Position numbers and translations under genes: made by a program. From Pseudomonadota bacterium (GTDB lineage Bacteria > Pseudomonadota > Alphaproteobacteria > Sphingomonadales > Sphingomonadaceae): 28,433 bases of DNA. Location of the stretch: NCBI GenBank assembly GCA_023426225.1, contig JAFABD010000077.1, positions 1 through 28,433 of the forward strand. Direction: 5' to 3'. Below are positions 16,060-26,110 of this stretch, piece by piece; the stretch's first letter is position 1; each line of letters opens with the position of its first letter. The notes below the pieces were generated by a model, which did no database searches, was not told where the DNA came from, and was given only the letters and a program-made list of their open reading frames with translations.

Positions 16060-16941
16060 TCAGATCAGGCCAGCATGGGCCAGCGCGGCGTCGACGGCGG
16101 CGCGACTCGCCTCGTTCGCCGCCACCATCGGCAGGCGCAGTTCGGCCGGAAAGTCGGGCCGCACGCGCGACAGCGCATATTTGACCGGCCCCGGCGAGGC
16201 ATCGGTGAACATCGCGACATGGAGCGGATAGAGCCGGTCGTGCAGCGCCAGCGCGCGGTCGAAATCGCGCACCGCCCATGCCGCCTGGAAATCGGCGCAC
16301 AGCCGCGGCGCGACGTTGGCGCTCACCGAAACACAGCCCACCCCGCCCATCGCGTTGAAGGCAAGCGCGGTCTCGTCGTTGCCCGAAAGCTGGATGAAGC
16401 CCGCGCCGCACCCGGCGCGCTGTTCGGAAACGCGGGCAAGCGCGCCCGTCGCGTCCTTCACGCCGATGAAGATCTCGGGATAGGCCTTGACGATCCGCGC
16501 CATCGTCGCCGGCTGGATGTCGGTCACCGTGCGGCCGGGGACGTTATAGAGCACCACCGGCAGCGGCGCCGCCTCGGCGATCGCCGCGAAATGCCGGAAA
16601 ATACCCTCCTGGTTGGGCCGGTTGTAATAGGGCGGCACCATCAGCACCGCATCGGCCCCGGCATCGTGCGCGGCCTTGACGTTGTCGATCGCGACGCGGG
16701 TGTCGTTCGATCCGGCGCCCGCCAGCACGGGTACGCGCCCCCGCGCCTGGTCGACGCAGATGCGCACCACCTCGAAATGCTCGTCCTTGGGCATCGTCGC
16801 GGCCTCGCCCGTCGTCCCGCAGGGGACGAGCGCGCCGGAACCCTCCTCGATCTGCCATTCGACCAGCGCGCGAAACGCGTCCTCCGCGAAAGCGCCGTTA
16901 CGGAACGGCGTCACCAGCGCCGGGATCGATCCGGAAAACAT
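16060..16941 (-). CDS. dapA: 4-Hydroxy-tetrahydrodipicolinate synthase DapA
   Basis: 293 aa from the ATG at 16941, giving MFSGSIPALVTPF, which aligns with the E. coli start. A TTG at 16950 would add 3 residues. The enzyme condenses pyruvate with aspartate semialdehyde, the first committed step to lysine and to diaminopimelate for peptidoglycan. The Schiff-base lysine is K162 in GVKDATG, the catalytic tyrosine Y132 in LYNVPGRT with R137 nearby, and T43-T44 lie in GTTGEAAT. All catalytic residues are present. It is divergent from the transglycosylase gene, with 61 bases between, so both promoters must be packed there. The next gene on its strand is the TonB receptor rather than smpB. Confidence 0.96.
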   Translation of the reverse strand: MFSGSIPALVTPFRNGAFAEDAFRALVEWQIEEGSGALVPCGTTGEAATMPKDEHFEVVRICVDQARGRVPVLAGAGSNDTRVAIDNVKAAHDAGADAVLMVPPYYNRPNQEGIFRHFAAIAEAAPLPVVLYNVPGRTVTDIQPATMARIVKAYPEIFIGVKDATGALARVSEQRAGCGAGFIQLSGNDETALAFNAMGGVGCVSVSANVAPRLCADFQAAWAVRDFDRALALHDRLYPLHVAMFTDASPGPVKYALSRVRPDFPAELRLPMVAANEASRAAVDAALAHAGLI

Positions 16942-17002
16942 CGGCCGCAAAACTCTCTCTATGCATCAATTCGGACTGGCAGATAGGGCGTCATTCCGTA
17001 TC

Positions 17003-19066
17003 ATGTCCAGCATGCTGCGACCCTTGGCGAAATCCGTGCTTCTCGCGACTTGCGCATCGGGCCTGTGCGCCTCGGCGCCGGCGACGCAGGCGCAGATGTC
17101 GCCCGCCGCCCCCGGCGCCGTGCCGGGCGGCCAGGGCGTGCCGATGGGGCCTGCCCAGCCGATCGTCCAGCCGCTCCCCCCCGCCCCGCCGCCGCTGACC
17201 GGCGCCGAAATGGCCCTTTCGGGCGTCGTCGCCGAATGGAAGCGGCTGCAACAGTCGGACAACTGGCCGTTCGCCGAATATGCCAACTTCCTGCTCGCGC
17301 ATCCGGGCTGGCCCGGCGAGACCAGCCGCCGCGCCGCGGCGGAGACGGTGCTCGATTCGGGAACCTGGGCGCCCGCGCTCGTGCTGCGCTTCTTCGAACG
17401 CTTTCCGCCGCGCACGCCCGCGGGGCGCATTCGGCTGGCCGAAGCGCTGATGGCGTCGGGCGACACGCCGCGCGCCTATGCACAGGTCCGCCTCGCCTGG
17501 CGCGCGGGGCTGCTGCGCGCGCGCGACGAATCGCGCATCCTTTCCGCCTTCCTCCCCGCGCTCACGCCCGCCGACCATGACGCGCGGATGGACCGGCTGT
17601 TGTGGCAGAATGCGCTGGCGGCGGCCGGGCGCCAGCTCGCGCTGGTCTCGCCCGATCGGCGGCCGATCTTCGACGCGCGCATCGCCTATCGCACGCGCGC
17701 CGCCGATGCCGATGCCCGCGGCAGCGCCGTGCTCGCGCTCGCTCGCGCCGATCCGGGCTTCATCGCCGATCGCGCCACCTGGCTGCGCAATACCGGCCAG
17801 AGCGCGGCGATGCGCGACTGGCTCGCCAACCGCCCCGCGCTCGAATCGGCGCCCGCCGATGCCGAGGCCTGGCTCGAAGTGCTGCTCGCGGGCGCGCGCG
17901 GCGCGATCGCCGACGGTCAATATGCGCTCGCCTGGCGCATCGCGTCGCGTGTCGACGATGCCTTTCCGGCGGGGACCGACATCACCGCGCAACCGCTCGG
18001 CGAGCGCGACGACTATACCACGCTCACCTGGACCGCGGGCACCGTCGCCTTCTACAATCTCGGCCGTCCCGGCGATGCGATCGGCATGTTCGACCGCTAT
18101 TCGCACGGATCGAAGACGCCGCAAACGCAGTCCAAGGGGCTCTATTGGGCCGGCCGCGCGGCCGAAGCGGCGGGCAACAGCGCGCTGGCGCAGGATTATT
18201 ACCGCCGCGCCGCGGGCTTTCCCGATCTCTATTATGGTCAGCTCGCGACCGAACGCCTTGGCCGTCCACTCGCCGGCCCGCCCCAGCTCGGGACGGCAGG
18301 CACCGCCGCCGCGGCACGCGCCGCCTTCTTCGCGCGCGAGACGGTGCGCGCCGCACAGTTGCTCGGCAAGCTGGGCGATCGGCCGACGCAGAGCCTCTTC
18401 ATCCGCCAGATCGCACAGGATGCCCAGACCGACAGCGACCATGCGCTCGCCGCCGAACTTTCGCAGACGATCGGCCGCCCCGATCTGGGCGTGATGGTGG
18501 GGCGCAGCGCGCGCCAGAACGGCCTCTCCGACTATACGCTCGCGGGCTATCCCGCGGTGCGCGTGCCCGAATCGCAGCGCGATTACTGGACGATCATCCA
18601 TGCGATCGCGCGCCAGGAAAGCCAGTTCGATCGCACCGCGGTCAGCCACGCCGGCGCGCGCGGGCTGATGCAGCTGATGCCGGGCACGGCACGCGACACG
18701 GCGCTGCGGCTGGGGCTCAACTATGACGCGGGCTCGCTCACCGACGACACCGATTACAACATCCAGCTCGGCTCGACCTATTTCCAGCGGATGTTCGGCC
18801 TCTACGGCAGCTACCCGCTGGCGATCGCGGCCTATAATGCCGGGCCGGGCAACGTGAACAAATGGATCGCCGCCTTCGGCGACCCGCGCCTGCCCGGCGG
18901 CGACGTGCTGCGCTGGGTCGAACAGATCCCGTTCTTCGAGACCAAGAACTATGTCCAGCGCGTGCTCGAGAATGCGGTCGTCTACGACCTCATCAACCCC
19001 GATCGCGCGCGCAGCCGCGGGCCGGCCAATCTCAGCTGGTATCTGGGCAAGAACAATCCGGGCTAG
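17003..19066 (+). CDS. slt: Soluble lytic transglycosylase, Slt family
   Basis: 687 aa from the ATG at 17003 (a second ATG at 17012 is equally possible; neither has a strong ribosome-binding site). Upstream in-frame sequence overlaps dapA and is rejected. A signal peptide (about 1-33) is followed by a Pro/Gly-rich linker (about 34-70), a long alpha-helical superhelix region (about 75-500) and the SLT catalytic domain. The catalytic glutamate is E539 in ARQESQFD, followed by GARGLMQLMPGTA and YNAGPGN. It should cut peptidoglycan glycan strands in the periplasm, forming 1,6-anhydro ends. The divergent partner dapA makes a peptidoglycan precursor, a frequent pairing in alphaproteobacteria. The ending NLSWYLGKNNPG is followed by greB 51 bases on. 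Confidence 0.94.
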   Translation: MSSMLRPLAKSVLLATCASGLCASAPATQAQMSPAAPGAVPGGQGVPMGPAQPIVQPLPPAPPPLTGAEMALSGVVAEWKRLQQSDNWPFAEYANFLLAHPGWPGETSRRAAAETVLDSGTWAPALVLRFFERFPPRTPAGRIRLAEALMASGDTPRAYAQVRLAWRAGLLRARDESRILSAFLPALTPADHDARMDRLLWQNALAAAGRQLALVSPDRRPIFDARIAYRTRAADADARGSAVLALARADPGFIADRATWLRNTGQSAAMRDWLANRPALESAPADAEAWLEVLLAGARGAIADGQYALAWRIASRVDDAFPAGTDITAQPLGERDDYTTLTWTAGTVAFYNLGRPGDAIGMFDRYSHGSKTPQTQSKGLYWAGRAAEAAGNSALAQDYYRRAAGFPDLYYGQLATERLGRPLAGPPQLGTAGTAAAARAAFFARETVRAAQLLGKLGDRPTQSLFIRQIAQDAQTDSDHALAAELSQTIGRPDLGVMVGRSARQNGLSDYTLAGYPAVRVPESQRDYWTIIHAIARQESQFDRTAVSHAGARGLMQLMPGTARDTALRLGLNYDAGSLTDDTDYNIQLGSTYFQRMFGLYGSYPLAIAAYNAGPGNVNKWIAAFGDPRLPGGDVLRWVEQIPFFETKNYVQRVLENAVVYDLINPDRARSRGPANLSWYLGKNNPG

Positions 19067-19117
19067 GCAGGCGGGCGCGGGTGATGACGCCCGCGCCGGC
19101 GCCGCTATAGAGGGCGC

Positions 19118-19594
19118 ATGGATCGTCCCAACTATATCACCCCGGCGGGCTATGCCGCGCTCAAGGCCGAATATGACCGGCTGTTCGCCGACGAGCGCCC
19201 GCAGCTCGTCGAGACGATCGCCTGGGCGGCGGGCAACGGCGACCGTTCGGAAAACGGCGACTATATCTATGGGCGCAAGCGGCTGCGCGAGATCGACCGG
19301 CGGCTGGGCTGGCTCGCCCGGCGGATGAAGGCGGCCAAGGTCGTCGACCCGGCGCGGCAGGAGGATCGCGCGCGCGTGTTCTTCGGCGCCACCGTGACCA
19401 TCGCCGACGAGGACGACAATCAGCGCACGCTCACGCTGGTGGGCGATGACGAGGCGGATGCCGCGACCGGCCGTGTCGGCTGGAACGCCCCGATCGCGCG
19501 CGCGCTGCGCGGTGCCGGGCTCGGCGACCTGCGCCGCGTCCAGCTTCCCGGCGGCGAACGCGAATATGAAGTCGTCGCGATCGAATATCCCTGA
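19118..19594 (+). CDS. greB: Transcription elongation factor GreB
   Basis: 158 aa, the usual Gre length. It would bind the RNA polymerase secondary channel and stimulate cleavage of backtracked RNA. The N-terminal coiled coil (about 8-75) carries the acidic tip D42 and E45 in GNGDRSENGDYIYG, and GRKRLREIDRRLGWL is the GreB rather than GreA form. The C-terminal FKBP-like domain (about 82-158) contains FFGATVTI and GWNAPIARAL. AGAGGG lies just before the ATG. TATAGA at 19106-19111 could be part of a promoter but has no convincing -35. It is probably co-transcribed with the upstream transglycosylase, since only a T-less GC-rich hairpin lies between. Confidence 0.93.
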   Translation: MDRPNYITPAGYAALKAEYDRLFADERPQLVETIAWAAGNGDRSENGDYIYGRKRLREIDRRLGWLARRMKAAKVVDPARQEDRARVFFGATVTIADEDDNQRTLTLVGDDEADAATGRVGWNAPIARALRGAGLGDLRRVQLPGGEREYEVVAIEYP

Positions 19595-19713
19595 CAATAT
19601 CGCCCGAAGGGTGCACAGGATGCGGCAGGCCGCATCGCGCCCGTCCGCGACGGACCGGCGCACATGCTAAAGCCGGGGCTGCCCCCCGGCGGGGCCGGTA
19701 AAGCGTGGAAAGA

Positions 19714-19992
19714 ATGACAACCAAGCGAATTTTCGTCAGCGGCGCGGTTCAGGGCGTCGGCTATCGTGACTGGGTGGTGCGCACCGCGCAGCGTGGCGGG
19801 GTCACCGGATGGGTACGCAACCTGCGCGACGGGCGCGTCGAGATCCTCGCCGCCGGCAGCGACGACGCGATCGAGGCGCTGGTCGCCGCATGTCGCGAGG
19901 GACCGGCGCGCGCGCAGGTCGCCCAGATCGAAACCGTCGCCGCCGACGACGAGAAGCAGCCCAAGGGCTTCACCAAACGCTTCACCGCCTGA
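19714..19992 (+). CDS. acyP: Acylphosphatase
   Basis: 92 aa from the ATG at 19714, preceded by GGAAAG; a GTG at 19705 would add 3 residues. It hydrolyses acyl phosphates such as acetyl phosphate and 1,3-bisphosphoglycerate. The signature VSGAVQGVGYRDW contains the phosphate-binding R18, and GWVRNLRDGRVEI contains the catalytic N36. The fold length is exactly that of the family. It lies 119 bases after greB; a GC hairpin near 19671-19690 (CCGGGG with CCCCGG) lies between but lacks a T-run. The downstream gene is convergent and ends 23 bases away. Confidence 0.94.
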   Translation: MTTKRIFVSGAVQGVGYRDWVVRTAQRGGVTGWVRNLRDGRVEILAAGSDDAIEALVAACREGPARAQVAQIETVAADDEKQPKGFTKRFTA

Positions 19993-20014
19993 CTGCGGCG
20001 CCCTGCCCCCGGGT

Positions 20015-20698
20015 TCAGGGCTCGATCAGCGCGCCGCAATCGCCGCCGAGACGCTGGCCGAACATCGGGCTCTCGGTGCCGAGTTCGTCGGGCGGATTCT
20101 TGCCGATCAGGTAGCGCACGGTCCGCCCTTCGCCCCCGCCGGCTTCGACGTCGACTTGCCACGCCGCGCGACCGTCCACCTGGACGGTGCCGGCCACCTT
20201 GAGCGCGAACCGCCCCATTCCCTTGTCGTACTGAAAGAAGGGAACCGAGTAGGTGCGCCCTTCGGCCAAGGGGAGCGCGGCGAAAGTAAGGCCCCAGAGG
20301 TTGCCGTCCCACAGCTTGCCGGACGAGCGGAAGCGACTGGTTTCCTGACCGGGGCGCGACACTTCGATGGCGTCGCCGTCATACCGGACGCGGACATGCT
20401 CGACGCCGTTGCGGCGACTGTCCATGCGGATCGGCGTCAAATCGGCGCGCCGAAGCACGAAATGGTCGCGCATGTCGAAGCGACCGTCGTCGACCCGCTG
20501 GTGGACGATCACGTCCCATACCGGCGCGTCGCCCTCCATTGCGGGACGCACCCGCTGCCACGTCTTGCCGATCGGCTTGCCGCTGCGCTCGATCGCGTAG
20601 CAGGCGCTGCCCGCACGGAGCTTCGAACCATCCGGCACCGCGACATCAGCGATCGCGGGGGCGCCCTGCAGGGCGAGCATCAGCATCAGGTTCAGCAT
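20015..20698 (-). CDS. Secreted DUF3108-like protein of unknown function
   Basis: 227 aa from the ATG at 20698, chosen for GGAGG 8 bases upstream; a TTG start at 20725 is less likely. A short signal peptide (MLNLMLMLALQGAPAIA) indicates export. The rest is beta-rich with no membrane segment. Stretches such as HFVLRRADLTPIRMDSRRNG and VRVRYDGDAIEV, then GRTYSVPFFQYDKG, recall DUF3108/LolA-like beta-sheet proteins that may bind lipophilic ligands. I recognise only this general pattern, so the family call is tentative. It lies 106 bases downstream of ettA but has a possible promoter of its own (20730-20756). A hairpin (GTTGCG 20701-20706 with CGCAAC 20721-20726) encloses its ribosome-binding site. 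Confidence 0.75.
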   Translation of the reverse strand: MLNLMLMLALQGAPAIADVAVPDGSKLRAGSACYAIERSGKPIGKTWQRVRPAMEGDAPVWDVIVHQRVDDGRFDMRDHFVLRRADLTPIRMDSRRNGVEHVRVRYDGDAIEVSRPGQETSRFRSSGKLWDGNLWGLTFAALPLAEGRTYSVPFFQYDKGMGRFALKVAGTVQVDGRAAWQVDVEAGGGEGRTVRYLIGKNPPDELGTESPMFGQRLGGDCGALIEP

Positions 20699-20729
20699 CG
20701 GTTGCGCCTCCACGGGGGAACGCAACCGT

Positions 20730-20756
20730 TCTATATGGGCAATACACCATCGGCAA
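20730..20756 (-). promoter_or_regulatory. Possible promoter of the DUF3108-like gene
   Basis: On the minus strand TTGCCG (20756-20751) and TATAGA (20735-20730) are separated by 15 bases, shorter than ideal. It follows a strong hairpin (GCGGCCGG 20761-20768 with CCGGCCGC 20783-20790) just after the ettA stop. Confidence 0.35.
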
Positions 20757-20804
20757 GCCCGCGGCCGGACGCCAGCTTGCGCCCGGCCGCGATGCTTGCT
20801 GCGA

Positions 20805-22484
<1,680 letters not shown>

Positions 22485-22690
22485 GGTGGCGGATCTCCGT
22501 TGCGAAATTCGGAATGCAGGAAGGTTGCCCGGCATGTAGCGATGCGGCCGCCGCTTGGCAACGCAGCCCGCCGGGGCCTGCCGCGCGCACCGGCCCGGAT
22601 GTCCCACAACGGCGCGGCCGCGCGGTGGGCTCTCGCCGGCGGCCACGCCGCCCGCCGCGCAACGAAATGGCAATTTCACCGCCAAACCCA

Positions 22691-22718
22691 TTGCAATCGT
22701 TTCGCCGGCGGTTAGCAT
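22691..22718 (+). promoter_or_regulatory. Possible promoter of the M28 peptidase gene
   Basis: TTGCAA (22691-22696) and TAGCAT (22713-22718) are 16 bases apart. The start codon is at 22726, so a transcript from here would have almost no leader, and no ribosome-binding site is visible. Confidence 0.35.
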
Positions 22719-22725
22719 CCGCAGC

Positions 22726-24117
22726 ATGAACAAGCGCCTCCTGCTCGCGGCCGCCGCCGCCGCCATCGCCCTCCCCCTTTCCTTCCCCGCTTTCGCCCAG
22801 ACCGGCCATGATGCCGCCGCGCTGCGCGATGCCGCGCTCAACGAAGACCGGATCGCCTGGGATGTCGTCGAAGGTCTCACGACCGAGGTGGGGCAGCGTC
22901 TCGCCGCGACCGAGGCAGAGGCGCGGGCGCGCGCCTGGGCCGTCAGGAAGCTGACCGCACTCGGCTTCAGCAACGTCCATATCGAAACCTACCGCATGCC
23001 GCTCTGGGTGCGGGGCGAGGAAAAGGCCGAGGTCGTCGGCGCGGCATCGCAAAAGCTGGCGATTGCCGCGCTCGGCTATTCGGGGTCGACCGGCCCGCAC
23101 GGGGTCGAGGCCGAAATCACCTATTTCCCCACCTTCGCCGATCTCGTCGCCGCCCCCGCCGACGCGGTGAAGGGCAAGATCGTCTATATCGGCAACGCGA
23201 TGACCGCCACGCAGGACGGGTCGCATTACGGCTTCTACGGCGCCGCACGGCGTGCGGGGCCCAGCATCGCGGCGACCAAGGGGGCGGCCGCGGTGCTGAT
23301 CCGCTCGATCGGCACCGACCATCATCGCAACCCGCACACCGGCGTCACCGGCTGGGCCAAGGACCAGAAGCCGATCGCCGCCGCCGCGCTGTCCGGCCCC
23401 GATGCCGACCAGCTCGAACGCCTGCTCAAGCGCGGCAGCGTGCGCATCCGCATGCTCGTCACGCCCGAATTCAAGGGTGAGGCGGAATCGGGCAATGTCG
23501 TCGCCGAAGTCCCCGGCACCGATCCGTCGGCGGGGATCGTCCTGATCGGCGGCCATCTCGACAGCTGGGATCTCGGCACCGGCGCGATCGACGATGCCGC
23601 GGGCGTCGCGATCACCACCGCCGCGGCCAAGCGGATCATGGATGCCGGCCGGCCGCGCCGCACGATCCGCGTCGTCTGGTTCGGCGCCGAGGAAGTCGGC
23701 GCGTTCGGCGGCGATGCCTATCAAAAGGCGCATGCAGGCGACCGTCACGTCCTTGCCGCCGAATCCGATTTCGGCGCCGACCGGGTGTGGAAGTTCTCGA
23801 CGACGCTGCCGGCGGGGGCCGAGGCGATCGGCGACCGGCTTGCGGCCGCGCTCGGCCCGATCGGCATCTCGCGCACGCGCGAACCGGCGCATGGCGGTGC
23901 CGATGTCGGCCCGACGATCCGCACCGGCGTCGCGGCGGTCGATCTCGCACAGGACGGGCTGCGCTATTTCGACTATCACCACACGCCCGACGACACGCTC
24001 GACAAGATCGACCCGGTTCAGCTTCGCCAGAATGTCGCCGCCTGGACGGCGATGCTCGCGGTCGTCGCGAACGCGCCCGAGGCGATCGGCCCGGTCAAGC
24101 CCGGCGGCGGCGAATGA
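22726..24117 (+). CDS. Secreted M28 family zinc aminopeptidase
   Basis: 463 aa. A Sec signal peptide (poly-Ala/Leu core, cleavage after FAQ at about 25) exports it. After a propeptide-like segment there is a protease-associated (PA)-like insert (about 100-225) and then the M28 catalytic domain. The metal ligands and base are H277 in GGHLDSWD, D289 in AIDDAAGV, E322-E323 in GAEEVG, D348 in AESDFGA and H419 in DYHHTPDDT. All are present, so it should be an active two-zinc exopeptidase releasing N-terminal amino acids in the periplasm or outside the cell. The layout resembles carboxypeptidase Q/aminopeptidase-like M28 proteins, and the exact specificity is not clear. It is divergent from ettA and followed by a terminator-like hairpin at 24177-24197. 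Confidence 0.93.
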   Translation: MNKRLLLAAAAAAIALPLSFPAFAQTGHDAAALRDAALNEDRIAWDVVEGLTTEVGQRLAATEAEARARAWAVRKLTALGFSNVHIETYRMPLWVRGEEKAEVVGAASQKLAIAALGYSGSTGPHGVEAEITYFPTFADLVAAPADAVKGKIVYIGNAMTATQDGSHYGFYGAARRAGPSIAATKGAAAVLIRSIGTDHHRNPHTGVTGWAKDQKPIAAAALSGPDADQLERLLKRGSVRIRMLVTPEFKGEAESGNVVAEVPGTDPSAGIVLIGGHLDSWDLGTGAIDDAAGVAITTAAAKRIMDAGRPRRTIRVVWFGAEEVGAFGGDAYQKAHAGDRHVLAAESDFGADRVWKFSTTLPAGAEAIGDRLAAALGPIGISRTREPAHGGADVGPTIRTGVAAVDLAQDGLRYFDYHHTPDDTLDKIDPVQLRQNVAAWTAMLAVVANAPEAIGPVKPGGGE

Positions 24118-24176
24118 TGCGCTTCGGGGCGGCGTCCGCGTCGCCCGCCCCGAATTGGGGCGGAAAAAAGGCAAAT

Positions 24177-24197
24177 GTGCCATTGTGCGGCATTTTT
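24177..24197 (+). terminator. Terminator-like hairpin after the M28 peptidase gene
   Basis: TGCC (24178-24181) pairs with GGCA (24189-24192), with further A-T pairing to flanking AAA, and is followed by TTTTTG. A larger GC hairpin (24125-24151) precedes it. Confidence 0.5.
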
Positions 24198-24201
24198 GTG
24201 A

Positions 24202-24229
24202 TTGACCTTCGTGTCAGTGGCGCTATTTC
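24202..24229 (+). promoter_or_regulatory. Promoter of the small lipoprotein gene
   Basis: TTGACC (24202-24207) and TATTTC (24224-24229) are separated by 16 bases. This is one of the better housekeeping-type promoter matches in the window. The transcript would start near 24236, giving a leader of about 60 nt with GGGAG before the ATG. Confidence 0.55.
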
Positions 24230-24295
24230 AGCAGCTTCGCACTGGCAACGGGCCGGGCGCGAAACCTTTTGAAGTTTCCATTGGGAGCAACCCGA

Positions 24296-24529
24296 ATGAA
24301 GAAGATCCTCATTGTTGCTGCTGCTGCCGGCCTGATGTCGCTCGCGGCTTGCGGTGGTTCGCAGACGAACACCGTCGCCGAAAACGTCGCCGACAACGCC
24401 GAAGCCAATGCGGCGCTCTATGAGGCGGCTGCCGACAACGCGACCACCCCGGCTGCCGAAAACGCGCTCGAGAACGCTGCCGACGCGCAGCAGAACGTCG
24501 CCGACGCCGCGGAAGCGAACGCGCACTGA
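24296..24529 (+). CDS. Small Ala/Asn-rich lipoprotein
   Basis: 77 aa. The lipoprotein signal is MKKILIVAAAAGLMSLAAC with lipobox LAAC (C19), and glycine at +2 suggests outer-membrane sorting. The mature part, 59 residues, is almost only Ala, Asn, Glu, Asp, Thr and Val, with repeated ENVADNAEAN / ENALENAADAQ / NVADAAEAN units. It is predicted to be a continuous acidic helix or coiled coil. There is no domain I can name. It is not Braun's lipoprotein: the C-terminus is EANAH and lacks the terminal lysine used for peptidoglycan attachment. It has its own promoter, a GGGAG ribosome-binding site 9 bases upstream and a strong terminator, so it is probably an abundant one-gene transcript. Similar small Ala-rich lipoproteins appear in sphingomonad annotations, mostly as hypothetical proteins. 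Confidence 0.82.
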   Translation: MKKILIVAAAAGLMSLAACGGSQTNTVAENVADNAEANAALYEAAADNATTPAAENALENAADAQQNVADAAEANAH

Positions 24530-24574
24530 TCGCTGCGCCGCGCGCCTCGGCGCGCGGCCTGACGACACGAATTG

Positions 24575-24602
24575 GGGCGTCCCGACCGGGGCGCCCTTTT
24601 TC
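24575..24602 (+). terminator. Strong intrinsic terminator of the small lipoprotein gene
   Basis: GGGCGTCCCG (24575-24584) pairs with CGGGGCGCCC (24587-24596), one G-U pair, tight loop, followed by TTTTT. A convergent otsA ends about 40 bases on. Confidence 0.85.
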
Positions 24603-24640
24603 GTATCCGGCCCAACCGTCCGGCGACGGTCAGGCGGCGC

Positions 24641-26110
24641 TCAGGCCGCGGCGTCGGTCGGCACGGGGGTCGGCACCGCCGCATCCGCCCCGTCCGCCGC
24701 ACCCGCCGCATCCGCGGGCGGCGCCTTGCCGATCAGCGCGTCGGTAAAGCGGCGGCGCCACCACAGCACATCCTCGCGCGTGACATTCTCCATCATCGCC
24801 CGCCAGCGCCGCACCCGCTCCGCCCGCGGCATCCGCAGCGCCTGCAGGATCGCGTCGGACAGCTCCTCGGCGCTATAGGGATTGACGAGCACCGCCTCGC
24901 GCAGCTGCTCCGCCGCGCCCGCAAAGCGCGACAGGATCAGCACGCCCGGATCTTCGGGGTCCTGCGCCGCGACATATTCCTTGGCGACCAGGTTCATCCC
25001 GTCGCGCAACGGCGTCACCAGCCCGATCCGGCTCGCGCGATACACCCCCGCCAGCACGTCGCGCGGATAGCCCTGGTTGACGTATCGGATCGGCACCCAG
25101 TCGAGGTCGGCGTGCGCGCCGTTGATCCTGCCCGCCAGCCCCTCCAGCGTGTTGCGGATGCGCTGGTAGGTCTCGACCGATGCGCGCGACGGCGGCGCGA
25201 TCTGGAGCAGGAACACTTCCTTGCGCGTCTCGGGATGCGCCAGCAGGAAGCGCTCATAACCGAGGAAACGCTCCTCAAGCCCCTTCGAATAATCGAGCCG
25301 GTCGACGCCGACGATCATCGCCCGCCCGCCCGCGCTCGCCTGCATCGCGGCACAGCTCCGCCGCGCCGCCTCGCTGTCCGCCAGCGCCTGGAACTCGGCC
25401 GCGTCGATCCCGATCGGGCAGACGATCGCGCGCACGTCGCGGCCGCGATAGCGGATCGTGCCGTCCTCGCCGGTCTCGGCGCCCATCTCCAGCCGCGCGA
25501 AGTCGATGAACGACTGGAGCCATTCCTCGGTGTGAAAACCGATCACGTCATAGGCGAACAGCGTCTCGACCAGCTCGCGCGCCTCGGGCAGCGTCGCGAG
25601 CAGCCGGCGCGGCGGCCAGGGCGTGTGCAGGAAAAAGCCGATGCGGTTGTCGCAACCGCGCCGGCGCAGCGCCTCGCCCAGCGGGATCATGTGGTAATCC
25701 TGCACCCAGATCGCGTCGTCCGCCTCGATCAGCGGCCGCACCGTGTCGGCAAAGCGATCGTTGACGCGCTGATATCCCCCGGCAAAGCCGCGCTCATATT
25801 CGGCCAGGTCGATGCGGTAATGGAACAGCGGCCACAGCGTCCGGTTGGCATAGCCGTTGTAATATTCGTCGATGTCCTGTTCCTCCAGGTCCACCGTCGC
25901 GGTCGTATAGCCCTCGCCGCGCTGCAGGTTGACCTGCCCGGTGAAGCTGTCGGTCTGCTCGCCCGACCATCCGAACCAGATGCCGCCGAATTCGCTCAAT
26001 GCCGCGGCCAGCGCGACGGCAAGCCCGCCCTGCGCCCCCGAATGGGCGGCCTGGGGCTGGGCGACACGGTTCGAAATGACGATCAGACGGTTCAACGGAT
26101 CGAACTCCAT
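24641..26110 (-). CDS. otsA: Trehalose-6-phosphate synthase OtsA (GT20)
   Basis: 489 aa from the ATG at 26110 (MEFDPLNRLIVISNRV); longer in-frame sequence lies inside the GH15 gene. It joins UDP-glucose and glucose-6-phosphate to make trehalose-6-phosphate. E. coli-like motifs run along the whole protein: IVISNRV and GGLAVAL near the N-terminus, WVQDYHMIPLGEALR, NRIGFFLHTPWP, VDRLDYSKGLEER with the nucleotide-sugar-binding Arg/Lys, and TPLRDGMNLVAKEYVAAQDP. The last 26 or so residues are an Ala/Pro/Asp-rich tail absent from E. coli OtsA. The start overlaps the end of the GH15 gene by 19 bp, so translation is probably coupled. It is the last gene of the otsB-GH15-otsA operon. Confidence 0.96.
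   Translation of the reverse strand: MEFDPLNRLIVISNRVAQPQAAHSGAQGGLAVALAAALSEFGGIWFGWSGEQTDSFTGQVNLQRGEGYTTATVDLEEQDIDEYYNGYANRTLWPLFHYRIDLAEYERGFAGGYQRVNDRFADTVRPLIEADDAIWVQDYHMIPLGEALRRRGCDNRIGFFLHTPWPPRRLLATLPEARELVETLFAYDVIGFHTEEWLQSFIDFARLEMGAETGEDGTIRYRGRDVRAIVCPIGIDAAEFQALADSEAARRSCAAMQASAGGRAMIVGVDRLDYSKGLEERFLGYERFLLAHPETRKEVFLLQIAPPSRASVETYQRIRNTLEGLAGRINGAHADLDWVPIRYVNQGYPRDVLAGVYRASRIGLVTPLRDGMNLVAKEYVAAQDPEDPGVLILSRFAGAAEQLREAVLVNPYSAEELSDAILQALRMPRAERVRRWRAMMENVTREDVLWWRRRFTDALIGKAPPADAAGAADGADAAVPTPVPTDAAA

Noticed and set aside
16676..17002. Upstream extension of the lytic transglycosylase frame
   Set aside because: It lies antisense inside dapA and would place the signal peptide far inside the protein.
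16991..19663. 890-codon minus-strand ORF opposite slt and greB
   Set aside because: It spans two well-supported plus-strand genes and the gap between them, has shadow-like composition and no recognisable motif.
22485..22973. Upstream extension of the ettA frame
   Set aside because: It overlaps the divergent M28 peptidase gene. The GTG at 22484 gives the length and N-terminus expected for EttA.
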